The notes below the pieces were generated by a model. It had not been told where the DNA came from and searched no databases. It worked only from the letters and a program-made list of their open reading frames with translations. Of a DNA stretch of 19,746 nucleotides, positions 7,846-14,687 are shown piece after piece (within the stretch, counting starts at the first letter, position 1; each line of letters starts with the position of its first letter). The stretch spans positions 1 to 19,746 of the forward strand of contig CAJUPF010000057.1 in the NCBI GenBank assembly GCA_910588565.1. Reading direction: 5' to 3'. The position numbers and the translations under genes are program-made. This stretch comes from an uncultured Lachnospiraceae bacterium. Its GTDB lineage: Bacteria > Bacillota > Clostridia > Lachnospirales > Lachnospiraceae.

Positions 7846-7933
7846 ATGAATAAGCTGATTGATGATTTAATTAAAAAAGGCATGGGAAATTTATCTGAAT
7901 GACTGCAGGGATGAGGTTGAAGCGGAAGAATAA
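7846..7933 (+). pseudogene. Mini-gene (28 codons) with a frameshift at an A6 run
   Basis: ATG 7846 has a strong ribosome site (AAAGGAGA, 5 nt) and TATAAT at 7822-7827 upstream, so it has the signals of a real gene. As written it stops after 18 residues. If one A is removed from the A6 run at 7873-7878 the reading becomes MNKLIDDLIKKAWEIYLNDC RDEVEAEE and ends at TAA 7931-7933. I do not recognise the family. Either it is a recently broken small gene, the sequence has a homopolymer error, or slippage on A6 makes both products. Confidence 0.45.
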
Positions 7934-7973
7934 TATGATATGAGATAATCTGCCGAGATTAAAAAAAAGAATG

Positions 7974-8002
7974 TTGATTTTCAGATTCAGAAATGTTATA
8001 TT
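7974..8002 (+). promoter_or_regulatory. Promoter for the antisense (antitoxin) RNA
   Basis: -35 TTGATT (7974-7979), a 17-bp spacer and -10 TATATT (7997-8002) predict a start near 8009 on the plus strand, with no long ORF following and a terminator hairpin about 55 nt downstream. Position and direction (convergent with the small toxin gene) fit an antitoxin RNA promoter. Confidence 0.6.
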
Positions 8003-8008
8003 ATAGAA

Positions 8009-8106
8009 AAGGAGTAACCGCCCACAAAGTGGTTAGCCTCCCAAATAGTGTTTATACAATAAACCTACCTGTTCCGCCAAGATACAAGGTAGGTTTGTTT
8101 ATTTTC
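8009..8106 (+). ncRNA. Putative antitoxin RNA of a type I toxin-antitoxin locus
   Basis: This is a predicted untranslated RNA of about 95-100 nt. It starts after the promoter at 7974-8002, carries a 5' stem (AACC...CAC / GTGGTT, about 8017-8035) and ends in a terminator hairpin (8058-8099) followed by GTTTATTTTC. Its 3' end overlaps the stop codon and 3' end of the minus-strand toxin mRNA, so the two RNAs are complementary there. This is inferred from sequence layout and the known organisation of TxpA/RatA, BsrG/SR4 and Fst loci. Confidence 0.55.
8058..8106 (+). terminator. Terminator of the antisense RNA, possibly bidirectional
   Basis: Perfect arms AAACCTACCT (8061-8070) and AGGTAGGTTT (8087-8096) extend to 13 pairs with one G-U (8058-8099), loop 16 nt, then a T-rich tail on the plus strand. 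The minus-strand toxin mRNA meets the same hairpin right at its stop codon but has no T tract after it. Confidence 0.7.
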
Positions 8107-8194
8107 GCTTGTTGTTCCTATCTATGCAGGCAAGCAATGCAACGAGGAACGAACCGCCCAAAAACAGCAGGCTTAAAACTTCGTATGTACTCAT
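8099..8194 (-). CDS. Holin-like small membrane toxin (type I toxin-antitoxin)
   Basis: The gene encodes 31 residues from the ATG formed by 8192-8194 to TAA at 8099-8101: polar MSTYEVL, then a hydrophobic helix SLLFLGGSFLVALLACI, then charged DRNNKRK. This is the pattern of Firmicutes 'putative holin-like toxin' proteins (TxpA/BsrG/Hol-Tox type), which insert into the cell membrane when over-expressed. An in-frame ATG two codons upstream (8198-8200) could give 33 residues. Ribosome site GAGGTGAGG lies just upstream and is trapped in a hairpin (8203-8226). The gene is shorter than usual calling limits. An antisense RNA gene converges on it, which completes a type I module. Confidence 0.8.
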   Translation of the reverse strand: MSTYEVLSLLFLGGSFLVALLACIDRNNKRK

Positions 8195-8202
8195 ATGCAT
8201 CA

Positions 8203-8226
8203 CCTCACCTCTTCTGTGAAGTGAGG
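8203..8226 (-). promoter_or_regulatory. Hairpin that hides the toxin ribosome-binding site
   Basis: In the minus-strand mRNA, CCUCACUUC (plus coordinates 8218-8226) can pair over nine bases, one of them U-G, with GAGGUGAGG (8203-8211) around a 6-nt loop. The second arm is the ribosome site itself. Such occlusion is known for several type I toxin mRNAs, where it delays translation so that the antitoxin RNA can bind. Confidence 0.6.
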
Positions 8227-8303
8227 GAGGCTGCCACCTTGTAACACGGCTGCTACTGAGTAGTTAATAAATGACGATAAGAAAAAGTCGGAGGTGAGGA
8301 AGA

Positions 8304-8633
8304 ATGTCTGATGCGTTCAGATTTGAAACTTTTGTAGATGCTCACAGCAATATCTTCAATGAATATCTTGGCTCTGTTATAGCAAAGCTGTCCAGAGAAA
8401 ACGAGGAATACCGTGCCGTGAGAGCTGAAATAGAGAGATTTTATGAGAAATATCCGAAAGTCCTAGGCGTGTTTGATATGGAAACATCGGCGGAACTGAC
8501 CGAGGAAGAATGTACTGCACTCATTAAAGTGATGGAGCTTAGGAACAAACTCACGGATATGGAGATGCAGTCGGTTTACTTCCGTGGCTGTTATGACAGC
8601 GTAGGGTATCTAAAAAAGGCAGGGATTTTATAA
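8304..8633 (+). CDS. Conserved hypothetical protein of clostridial mobile regions
   Basis: This soluble, largely helical 109-aa protein starts at ATG 8304 with a very strong site GGAGGTGAGG 6 nt before. No membrane segment or catalytic motif is visible. Recognisable stretches are ERFYEKYPKVLGVFDMETSA, LTEEECTALIKV and YFRGCYDSVGYLKKAGIL. I recall near-identical proteins next to integrative elements in Lachnospiraceae, carrying only a DUF label (possibly DUF6664); I am not certain of the number. It is intact among broken neighbours. Function unknown. Confidence 0.7.
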   Translation: MSDAFRFETFVDAHSNIFNEYLGSVIAKLSRENEEYRAVRAEIERFYEKYPKVLGVFDMETSAELTEEECTALIKVMELRNKLTDMEMQSVYFRGCYDSVGYLKKAGIL

Positions 8634-8648
8634 CGGAAAGACCGAGGA

Positions 8649-8685
8649 AAAGGCGGTGTTGGCGTATGTGCTGACGCCGTCTTTT
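8649..8685 (+). terminator. Intrinsic terminator after the 109-aa gene
   Basis: AAAGGCGG (8649-8656) pairs with CCGTCTTT (8677-8684; one G-U) and is followed by TTTT. A competing inner stem GGCGT (8661-8665) / ACGCC (8674-8678) exists. It lies 16 nt after the stop codon. Confidence 0.5.
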
Positions 8686-8807
8686 ACATAGCTGAATGAA
8701 GATATAAATTTGTACAGTAAGGGACAGTAACTGGATTTCTTGAAAAGTTCATAATCTGGGAGTATAATAAAAACCGCATATTTGTATTGTTAGGAGATAG
8801 CTATAAT

Positions 8808-9473
8808 ATGAAAAATAAGTTTGGGAACAAGGCAGCAAGCTTAGTAAGTATAATCGGGGAAGATGGACCGACATCTGTTTTTATAGTAGGAAGAAGTAAT
8901 TCAAAACGGACGTTTAAGCAGAATATACACAAATTTCTTTATGATGTGAGAAAAAAGCGGATTGTTAAATCATTAAAAGCGAATCCACATTCTATGGAGC
9001 AGGTAGCCAGTTATATAACGGAATTAGGATTTTCGGAGGTCGATAAGTCAGAATCAGAATATAAAACAGAATATTCTCAAATGAGGGCATCTTTCATTAT
9101 GCAGCATAAGCCTGAATTGCTTGGAGATTTGGCAGAATCCCCAAAACTTGAGAATCATGAGGAAGAAACTATAAAACTTTTTATGGAGCAGATAGAGCAA
9201 AGACAGAAAGCAGCAGAAGATATTCCGCCAGATATTTTTGATATTGATTTACACATGTATAAAAAGGATGATGGAAATAATCAATCAAAAATAATAGTTG
9301 AAAAGAATTATGGCTATATTGGCGGTTCAGCATCTGGCTCAAAAAATGGGTTTATGAGAAAATTTGACAAAACATTCAGAAAGGTTTATCAATATTATGG
9401 CGTTACCCAAAAGGATATTGATAACAATACAAAAAGATACATAGAGCTTGTAAAAACACTTGCCAGAAGATAG
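8808..9473 (+). CDS. Hypothetical protein with a decarboxylase-beta-like N-terminal motif
   Basis: The protein is 221 aa from ATG 8808; AGGAG lies 11 nt upstream, and the TTG at 8787 has no site. It is soluble, basic at the N-terminus and helical, with no catalytic motif I can name. Near the start, SIIGEDGPTSVFIVGRS resembles the SIIGGADGPTSIF segment of Na+-translocating decarboxylase beta subunits, but no membrane helices follow, so any such database label would mislead. Conserved-looking parts are RASFIMQHKPELLGDLAE, IFDIDLHMYKK and the C-terminal block NYGYIGGSASGSK with YQYYGVTQKDIDNNTKRYIE. It stands alone, flanked by two similar short sequences (TTGGCGTATG...TACATAGCT), as if inserted. 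Confidence 0.7.
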   Translation: MKNKFGNKAASLVSIIGEDGPTSVFIVGRSNSKRTFKQNIHKFLYDVRKKRIVKSLKANPHSMEQVASYITELGFSEVDKSESEYKTEYSQMRASFIMQHKPELLGDLAESPKLENHEEETIKLFMEQIEQRQKAAEDIPPDIFDIDLHMYKKDDGNNQSKIIVEKNYGYIGGSASGSKNGFMRKFDKTFRKVYQYYGVTQKDIDNNTKRYIELVKTLARR

Positions 9474-9572
9474 CAGCATTGGCGTATGACAGAGTTTCTA
9501 ACCATATTTTTATCAGTGTTCTACATAGCTACACTGAGATAAAGTAAATTTGTATCATAAGAGAGGTATATT

Positions 9573-9921
9573 ATAAAGCGGGTACATGAATTGTATTGGA
9601 AAGAAGATATAAATTGTGCAAGGACAGCACTTGTCTGTTTGAGCGAATAATTTAAAATTGCCATTGAGCCGCAAACAATCTGGTCTGCGGTTGGATTGCA
9701 TGGTGTGGGTGGATATAGGGCACAGTGCGGTTTGGTTGAAGGCTCGCTTATGTTTATAGGGATTTATCTTCATACGATAGGGAAAACAGAAGATGAAATT
9801 GTATCTGCCTGTAATAATTTTGCGTCTGCCTTTGACAGAGAATTTGGTTCATTTTGGTTCATTAAGATGTTTTGAATTACGTTCTACGGGTTTTACAGAG
9901 AATGACCCATCACATATTTAA
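9573..9921 (+). pseudogene. Dead C_GCAxxG_C_C-family gene
   Basis: From an ATA at 9573 (where ATG would be expected, 8 nt after GAGAGG) the frame reads KRVHELYWKEDINCARTALV and CLSE, then TAA at 9648-9650. It continues in the same frame through VGLHGVGGYRAQCGLVEGSL MFIG to FASAFDREFGS. A 10-bp tandem duplication (9843-9862) then shifts the frame; after correction it reads CFELRSTGFTENDPSHI and stops at 9919-9921. Family proteins (C_GCAxxG_C_C, PF09719) have conserved Cys and Gly residues thought to bind a redox cofactor. There are four lesions: start loss, nonsense, duplication and a short 3' end. This is a well-decayed pseudogene. Confidence 0.75.
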
Positions 9922-10108
9922 ATCTTTATAATTCACATAGCCGTCTCCCAGCTTCTATATTGAATTTCTGGCTTGTTTTTCTCATGCTGCTGATATAAAA
10001 TATAGAAGAAAGGATACGGGTTATGAGAAGTATGACATTTGGATAGGTGACATAGCTCTGGTTTCTGGGATCTCTTGTTCGTTTTAACATACGGAAAGGG
10101 GCATAAAA
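9922..10108. other. Non-coding gap with a 10-bp inverted repeat
   Basis: I see no convincing gene. Perfect arms CTTCTATATT (9952-9961) and AATATAGAAG (9999-10008) are separated by 37 nt. They could mark a degraded element end or an RNA stem; no T tract follows. AAAGGGG at about 10095-10101 serves the next small ORF. Confidence 0.4.
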
Positions 10109-10288
10109 ATGCCGGGTTATGTATTAGGTAATTTTTTTATTTATTCTGTGATCATAGCTACGTTTGGGACGATTGCAACGCTTACCTGGGTTGGAATGGG
10201 GGTGCTGATTCAGAAAGTATATCTAAACTATTACAGGGTAATTAACATCATTCTTGCACTAACTTCTTTCTTCTTGACAAATCACTGA
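10109..10288 (+). pseudogene. LysE/RhtB-type exporter, C-terminal fragment (59 codons)
   Basis: ATG 10109 with AAAGGGG 8 nt upstream begins a 59-residue membrane peptide with two hydrophobic helices. The stretch LTWVGMGVLIQKVYLNYYRV followed by INIILAL resembles the last two helices of LysE-family amino-acid exporters. The family is normally ~200 residues, so this is a 3' remnant, though its start signals mean it could still be made as a small membrane protein. Its last codons contain the -35 element of the hybrid-kinase promoter. Confidence 0.45.
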
Positions 10289-10302
10289 AAAGTGTATAAA
10301 TT
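10274..10302 (+). promoter_or_regulatory. Promoter of the hybrid kinase gene
   Basis: A perfect -35 TTGACA (10274-10279), a 17-bp spacer and -10 TAAATT (10297-10302; TATAAA at 10295 is an alternative) lie about 105 nt before the kinase ATG. A 10-bp-arm palindrome overlaps the -10. Confidence 0.65.
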
Positions 10303-10327
10303 GTAGTTATAAATACTTACAATTTAT
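10296..10327. promoter_or_regulatory. Palindromic operator candidate over the promoter
   Basis: ATAAATTGTA (10296-10305) and TACAATTTAT (10318-10327) are perfect 10-bp inverted arms with a 12-bp spacer, covering the -10 and the predicted start site. A bound dimeric repressor would block transcription; a hairpin in the 5' leader is the alternative reading. Confidence 0.5.
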
Positions 10328-10405
10328 TCATTTTTGCAGGAAATTGAAGAACAAAAGTCATTTAATATAAGAGAACTCGAAAAAAGGGTAACGGAGGCAG
10401 TTTTT

Positions 10406-13400
10406 ATGAAAAAGAGGGAGCATCTGCAGAAAGTGATATACGTCTTGTTGCTTTTGCTGGCGGTTATTATCTTATTTCATTGGTATTCAACCCAGAATGA
10501 AGTGCGCATGGAGGAACGGAATAAAAGATATGCGGCTGATTCGGCACAGCAGACGTCAGAACAGATCGATGAAGAATTGTCAAATGCGCTGAATCTGATC
10601 AATACGTATACCTATTTTTGGGGAGAGAGCCTGACACAGCCGGATATTACGGCGGAAATGCTAAAAGAACTGGAAGAAAACTCAATGTTTGACGCCCTTG
10701 TGTTTACAGATGCCAATGGCGTCAATCACAGTTCAGACGGACGGACTTCCGATGCAAAAGAGAGAGATTTCTATGTGCAGGGAATACAGGGAGAAAGCGG
10801 TATAACGGTTGTATTTGATTCTGAAATTTTTAACGAGACTATGCTGTGTTTTTATGCGCCGGTCCGTTATCAGGGGGAAATTATTGGCGTGCTGCGCGGA
10901 GCTTATCTGGCGGAGGAATATTTAAAGGATATGCTTGCCACTACGTATTTTGGGGAAGCCGCGTCAGTGCATTTGTGTATGCCGGACGGGAGGATTTTGG
11001 CCTGCTCTGATGCAAAAGGGCATGATGGGAAAATAATTGACCTGCTGTTAGAGACCGGGGTAATTGATAAAGATACTGCAAAACGGGCGGAAGCTGTGTT
11101 TCAAAATGGCGGAGAAGGCGCTTTTGTCTGCGATTCCGGCAGCAAGACAGATAATATCTGCGTGAGGTATCTTTCTGAGAACGATTTTGTCCTGACCCAG
11201 ACGTTTCCTAAAAAAGTTACGGAGAATATGATCAAAGATGAGAACTTTGTAGGAATTCAGCTCGAAGCGATGCTGATCGGATTGTTTATTGTCTATATTT
11301 TTGCTCTGCTTATCCGTGCCAGAAGGGAAAAGAAACAGCTGAAAAAAGAAAACCAGGAAATGGGATATATTATTAATGGTGTCAACACTCTGTTTTCCCG
11401 TTTTGTAATGGTAGATTTTGAGACAGACCAGTATCAGTATCTGGCGGGGACGAGGCCGGAAGATGATGAACTTTCCGTTCGCGGCACATACCGGGAATTG
11501 ACAGATTATCTGTGCAAAAATCTGCTAAAAGACAGTGATTCGCAGGAGTTTGCAATATCCATCAGCAGGGATGCGGTTTTAGAAGCCATGAAGGAGCAGA
11601 ATGATCTGCGTCTGGAATGCCAAATGCAGCAGGGCGGCAAAGCAGGGTGGGAACACATCAATCTGATTTGTCTGGAGAGAATCGACGGCAGGGCGAGCAA
11701 AGTCCTGTTTATCCGACAGGATATTACAGACGTAAAGGAAAAAGAACTGCGCATTCAGTCCGAAATGTCTCAGGCTAACCGGAAAGAAAGACAGTACCGG
11801 GCGGCTATTACTTCCAACGCATTTTGTACGTTTGAGTTTAATTTAACAAAGGATCTGATCGAGGAGGATGTGGTACGCGAAATAGACGGACGGAAGATAT
11901 CGCTGCTAAAAAAGGCGGGTCTATGTGCGCCATGTAAGGCCTCTGTATGTTTTGAACAGTGGAAATCCTATATTTTAGAAGAATCTTTGGAGGATTATCA
12001 AAGTGTAGTAAACACGGAATCCTTAAAGAAACGTTTTGAACAGGGTGAAGCAGAGGTAAATGTCGACTATTGGGGCTGGGCTTCCGATGGCAGGCAGATG
12101 TGTGTCCGCCAGACGTTTATTATGACGCAGGATTATGATACCGGAGACATTATGGTTATCGTTATCTCGAAAGAAATCACCGATCAGGTGAAAAAACAGC
12201 GGGAGCAGACACAGGCGCTGCAGGATGCCCTTCTGCAGGCACAACATGCCAATGCGGCAAAGACGACGTTTCTTTCCAATATGTCCCATGATATCCGTAC
12301 GCCGATGAATGCGATAATAGGGTTTACTACAATTGCGGTCAGCCATATAGACAATAAAGATCAGGTCAGAGACTGCCTGCAGAAGGTGCTTTCTTCGAGC
12401 AATCATCTGCTTAGCCTGATTAACGATATTCTTGACATGAGCAGAATCGAAAGCGGAAAAGTGCAGATCAAAGAACAGGAGTGCAATATATCTGAGCTGA
12501 TGCACAATCTGGTCAATATTATCCAGCCGCAGATAAAAGCGAAGCAGCTGGAGCTGTTTATTGATACATTTGAAGTCGCGAATGAAGATGTGATAGCAGA
12601 TCCGCTCAAGCTGAATCAGGTGTTTATTAATCTGTTGAGCAATGCTGTAAAATATACGCCCGCAAAAGGCTGTATTTCATTTCGGATTATACAGAAAACA
12701 ACGTTCCGGCATGGATATGGGGATTATGTATTTATTATTAAGGATAACGGAATTGGCATGGAGCCGGAATTTTTAAAACATGTATTCGAGCCGTTTGAGC
12801 GGGAATCAAGTACCACCCGCAGCGGAATCGAGGGCACTGGGCTTGGCATGGCAATTACGAAGAATATTGTAGAGATGATGAATGGCAAAATTTCCGTAGA
12901 AAGCAAAGTCGGGGAAGGTTCGACATTTGAGGTGGAAATCACACTGAAATTGCAGAATATTGAAAAGAATGCGGAACAGCTCAAAGAACTGGACGGTCTG
13001 CGGGCTTTGGTAGTGGACGATGATTTTAACATCTGCGACAGCGTAAGTAAAATGTTAAAGCAGATCGGTATGCGGGCAGAATGGACGACATCCGGGAGAG
13101 AAGCGGCGTACCGGGCAAAACTGGCTTATGAAGAAGGAGATTCTTACCATACGTATATTATTGACTGGCAGATGCCGGAAATCAGCGGCGTGGAAACGAC
13201 GAGAAAAATTCGCAGCGCAGTGGGAAATGAAGCGCCAATTATTATTCTGACCGCCTATGATTGGACAGATATTGAAGAAGATGCAAAAGAAGCAGGAGTT
13301 ACGGCTTTTTGTGCAAAGCCGCTTTTTATGTCAGATCTAAAATCCGCATTGCTCGCGGCCAATAATTTAGCCTGCAGGGACGATAAAGTGGATATCTGGA

Positions 13401-13795
13401 CGCTGGATGACTTTTCCGGGAAACGGATTCTGCTTGTGGAAGACATTGAACTGAACCGTGAAATTGCAGAAGTGATTTTAGAAGAGGCAGGTTTTGAAGT
13501 AGAATCAGCGCCGGATGGAACAGACGCCGTGGATATGGTAAAAAAATCAGAAGAATACTACTATGACGCTATTTTAATGGATGTACAGATGCCGATTATG
13601 AATGGCTACGAGGCGACAAGGACAATCCGGAACTTATCAAGGCAGGATGTGAAAAATCTGCCGATTATAGCAATGACAGCAAACGCACTGGAAGAAGACA
13701 AGGAAGCAGCCATTAAAAATGGTATGACTGCCCATATTTCAAAGCCTCTGGATATTGCTGTATTTATGGATGTGCTGGGGCAGTATCTGAAATAG
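10406..13795 (+). CDS. Membrane hybrid sensor histidine kinase with two receiver domains
   Basis: The 1129-aa protein starts at ATG 10406, which has GGAGG 8 nt upstream; a TTG start 24 codons earlier has no site. Domains in order: TM1 (~9-28); extracellular dCache/PAS-like sensor (~30-285) with MLCFYAPVRYQGEIIGVLRG; TM2 (~286-308); two PAS-like regions (~320-460 and ~470-605); coiled coil; HisKA with His628 in NMSHDIRTPMNAIIG; HATPase_c with Asn746, DNGIGM and GTGLGM; REC1 (Asp871/872 acidic pair, phospho-acceptor Asp920, CAKPL); REC2 (VEDIE, phospho-acceptor Asp1059 in MDVQMPIMNG, ISKPL). All phosphotransfer residues are present in both receivers, but there is no Hpt domain and no DNA-binding output, so partners must lie elsewhere. 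The ligand is unknown. It has its own promoter and a terminator, so it is a separate unit from the PhoPR-like pair. Confidence 0.92.
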   Translation: MKKREHLQKVIYVLLLLLAVIILFHWYSTQNEVRMEERNKRYAADSAQQTSEQIDEELSNALNLINTYTYFWGESLTQPDITAEMLKELEENSMFDALVFTDANGVNHSSDGRTSDAKERDFYVQGIQGESGITVVFDSEIFNETMLCFYAPVRYQGEIIGVLRGAYLAEEYLKDMLATTYFGEAASVHLCMPDGRILACSDAKGHDGKIIDLLLETGVIDKDTAKRAEAVFQNGGEGAFVCDSGSKTDNICVRYLSENDFVLTQTFPKKVTENMIKDENFVGIQLEAMLIGLFIVYIFALLIRARREKKQLKKENQEMGYIINGVNTLFSRFVMVDFETDQYQYLAGTRPEDDELSVRGTYRELTDYLCKNLLKDSDSQEFAISISRDAVLEAMKEQNDLRLECQMQQGGKAGWEHINLICLERIDGRASKVLFIRQDITDVKEKELRIQSEMSQANRKERQYRAAITSNAFCTFEFNLTKDLIEEDVVREIDGRKISLLKKAGLCAPCKASVCFEQWKSYILEESLEDYQSVVNTESLKKRFEQGEAEVNVDYWGWASDGRQMCVRQTFIMTQDYDTGDIMVIVISKEITDQVKKQREQTQALQDALLQAQHANAAKTTFLSNMSHDIRTPMNAIIGFTTIAVSHIDNKDQVRDCLQKVLSSSNHLLSLINDILDMSRIESGKVQIKEQECNISELMHNLVNIIQPQIKAKQLELFIDTFEVANEDVIADPLKLNQVFINLLSNAVKYTPAKGCISFRIIQKTTFRHGYGDYVFIIKDNGIGMEPEFLKHVFEPFERESSTTRSGIEGTGLGMAITKNIVEMMNGKISVESKVGEGSTFEVEITLKLQNIEKNAEQLKELDGLRALVVDDDFNICDSVSKMLKQIGMRAEWTTSGREAAYRAKLAYEEGDSYHTYIIDWQMPEISGVETTRKIRSAVGNEAPIIILTAYDWTDIEEDAKEAGVTAFCAKPLFMSDLKSALLAANNLACRDDKVDIWTLDDFSGKRILLVEDIELNREIAEVILEEAGFEVESAPDGTDAVDMVKKSEEYYYDAILMDVQMPIMNGYEATRTIRNLSRQDVKNLPIIAMTANALEEDKEAAIKNGMTAHISKPLDIAVFMDVLGQYLK

Positions 13796-13826
13796 CCGCC
13801 CTGTCCTGTAATATTAAGAAACATCG

Positions 13827-13866
13827 TTGTGAGTTTCATATTCATGAAATCAGAACGGTGTTTTTT
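13827..13866 (+). terminator. Terminator of the hybrid kinase gene
   Basis: ACATCGTT pairs with AACGGTGT (eight pairs, one U-G), with an inner stem TTTCAT/ATGAAA and loop ATTC, followed by a 6-T run (13861-13866). The T run overlaps the first Pho-box-like hexamer. Confidence 0.7.
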
Positions 13867-13902
13867 ACATGGATTTTACAATAGCAGGGTAATAGATTTC
13901 AC
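13864..13902 (+). promoter_or_regulatory. Pho-box-like repeats before the PhoPR-like operon
   Basis: TTTACA (13864-13869) - TGGAT - TTTACA (13875-13880) are direct hexamers with an 11-bp period. A weaker copy TTTCAC follows in phase at 13897-13902. This equals the known Firmicutes PhoP box (TT[A/C/T]ACA-like hexamers with ~5-bp spacers) and suggests autoregulation by the downstream regulator. The same arrangement occurs before the Na/Pi transporter. Confidence 0.65.
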
Positions 13903-14012
13903 GTTTTTATTGTAGGATAAAGAAGCTGAACTGTCTGTTACAAACCGTTCAAGATAGCGGCAGGTAACGCAGAATTATAACAACGGGAGTGAAATGGAAA
14001 AGAGGGAGTACG

Positions 14013-14687
14013 ATGATTTTTTGTGTGGAAGATGATCACGCAGTCCGTGACTTAATGCTATATACCTTGCATACAGCCGGATTTGAGGCGAAAGGATGTT
14101 CTGACGGTGCAGAGCTTTACCGTGTGTTAGAAGAAGAGGAACCGGAACTAATTCTGTTAGACATTATGCTGCCTGGTGAAGACGGCATTGCCATTTTGAA
14201 GCGGCTGCGCAGCAATATGGCGACTGCGGGGCTTCCGGTAATTATGACTACAGCCAAGGGCACGGAATATGATAAAGTGATTGGACTGGATTTGGGCGCA
14301 GATGATTACCTGGTAAAACCATTTGGAATGATGGAACTGATATCCCGCGTCAAGGCTGTACTGCGCCGTGTCAGACCAGAAAGAAATGCAAAAATCCTGA
14401 ATGCCGGATGTCTGGAATTAAATCTGGCGGAGCATACGGTTTCTGTATGTGGAAACAGGGTTTCTCTTACCTTAAAGGAATATGAACTGCTGCAGCTGTT
14501 TTTGGAGCATCCCCGCAAAGTATTTACCAGAGAACAGCTCTTGGGGCACATCTGGGGGACTGATTATATCGGTGAAACACGTACCGTGGACGTCCACATC
14601 GGAACGCTGCGCTCAAAGCTGGGGGAATGCGGGACATATATTGAAACTGTCCGCGGTGTGGGTTACCGGATGGAGGCAAACGTATGA
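14013..14687 (+). CDS. PhoP/PhoB-like response regulator
   Basis: The protein has 224 residues from ATG 14013 (AGAGGGAG upstream; MIFCVEDDHAVRD is the normal start, the GTG at 13989 being unlikely). The receiver has acidic pair EDD, phospho-acceptor Asp50 in ILLDIMLPGEDG, Thr in IMTTAKG and Lys in LVKPFGMMEL. The OmpR-type winged helix has LTLKEYELLQLF, DVHIGTLRSKLGE and TVRGVGYRM. The gene overlaps the kinase by ATGA, so the two are coupled. Pho-box-like sites before this operon and before the Na/Pi cotransporter point to phosphate limitation as the signal; that functional label is inference from sites and neighbours. Confidence 0.9.
   Translation: MIFCVEDDHAVRDLMLYTLHTAGFEAKGCSDGAELYRVLEEEEPELILLDIMLPGEDGIAILKRLRSNMATAGLPVIMTTAKGTEYDKVIGLDLGADDYLVKPFGMMELISRVKAVLRRVRPERNAKILNAGCLELNLAEHTVSVCGNRVSLTLKEYELLQLFLEHPRKVFTREQLLGHIWGTDYIGETRTVDVHIGTLRSKLGECGTYIETVRGVGYRMEANV

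Noticed and set aside
7993..8244. Plus-strand reading of 83 codons over the toxin locus
   Set aside because: It spans the antisense RNA, its terminator hairpin and the antisense of the toxin; the composition is explained by these and no family is evident.
12023..12505. Minus-strand reading of 160 codons inside the hybrid kinase
   Set aside because: Shadow of the HisKA region on the other strand; no family features.
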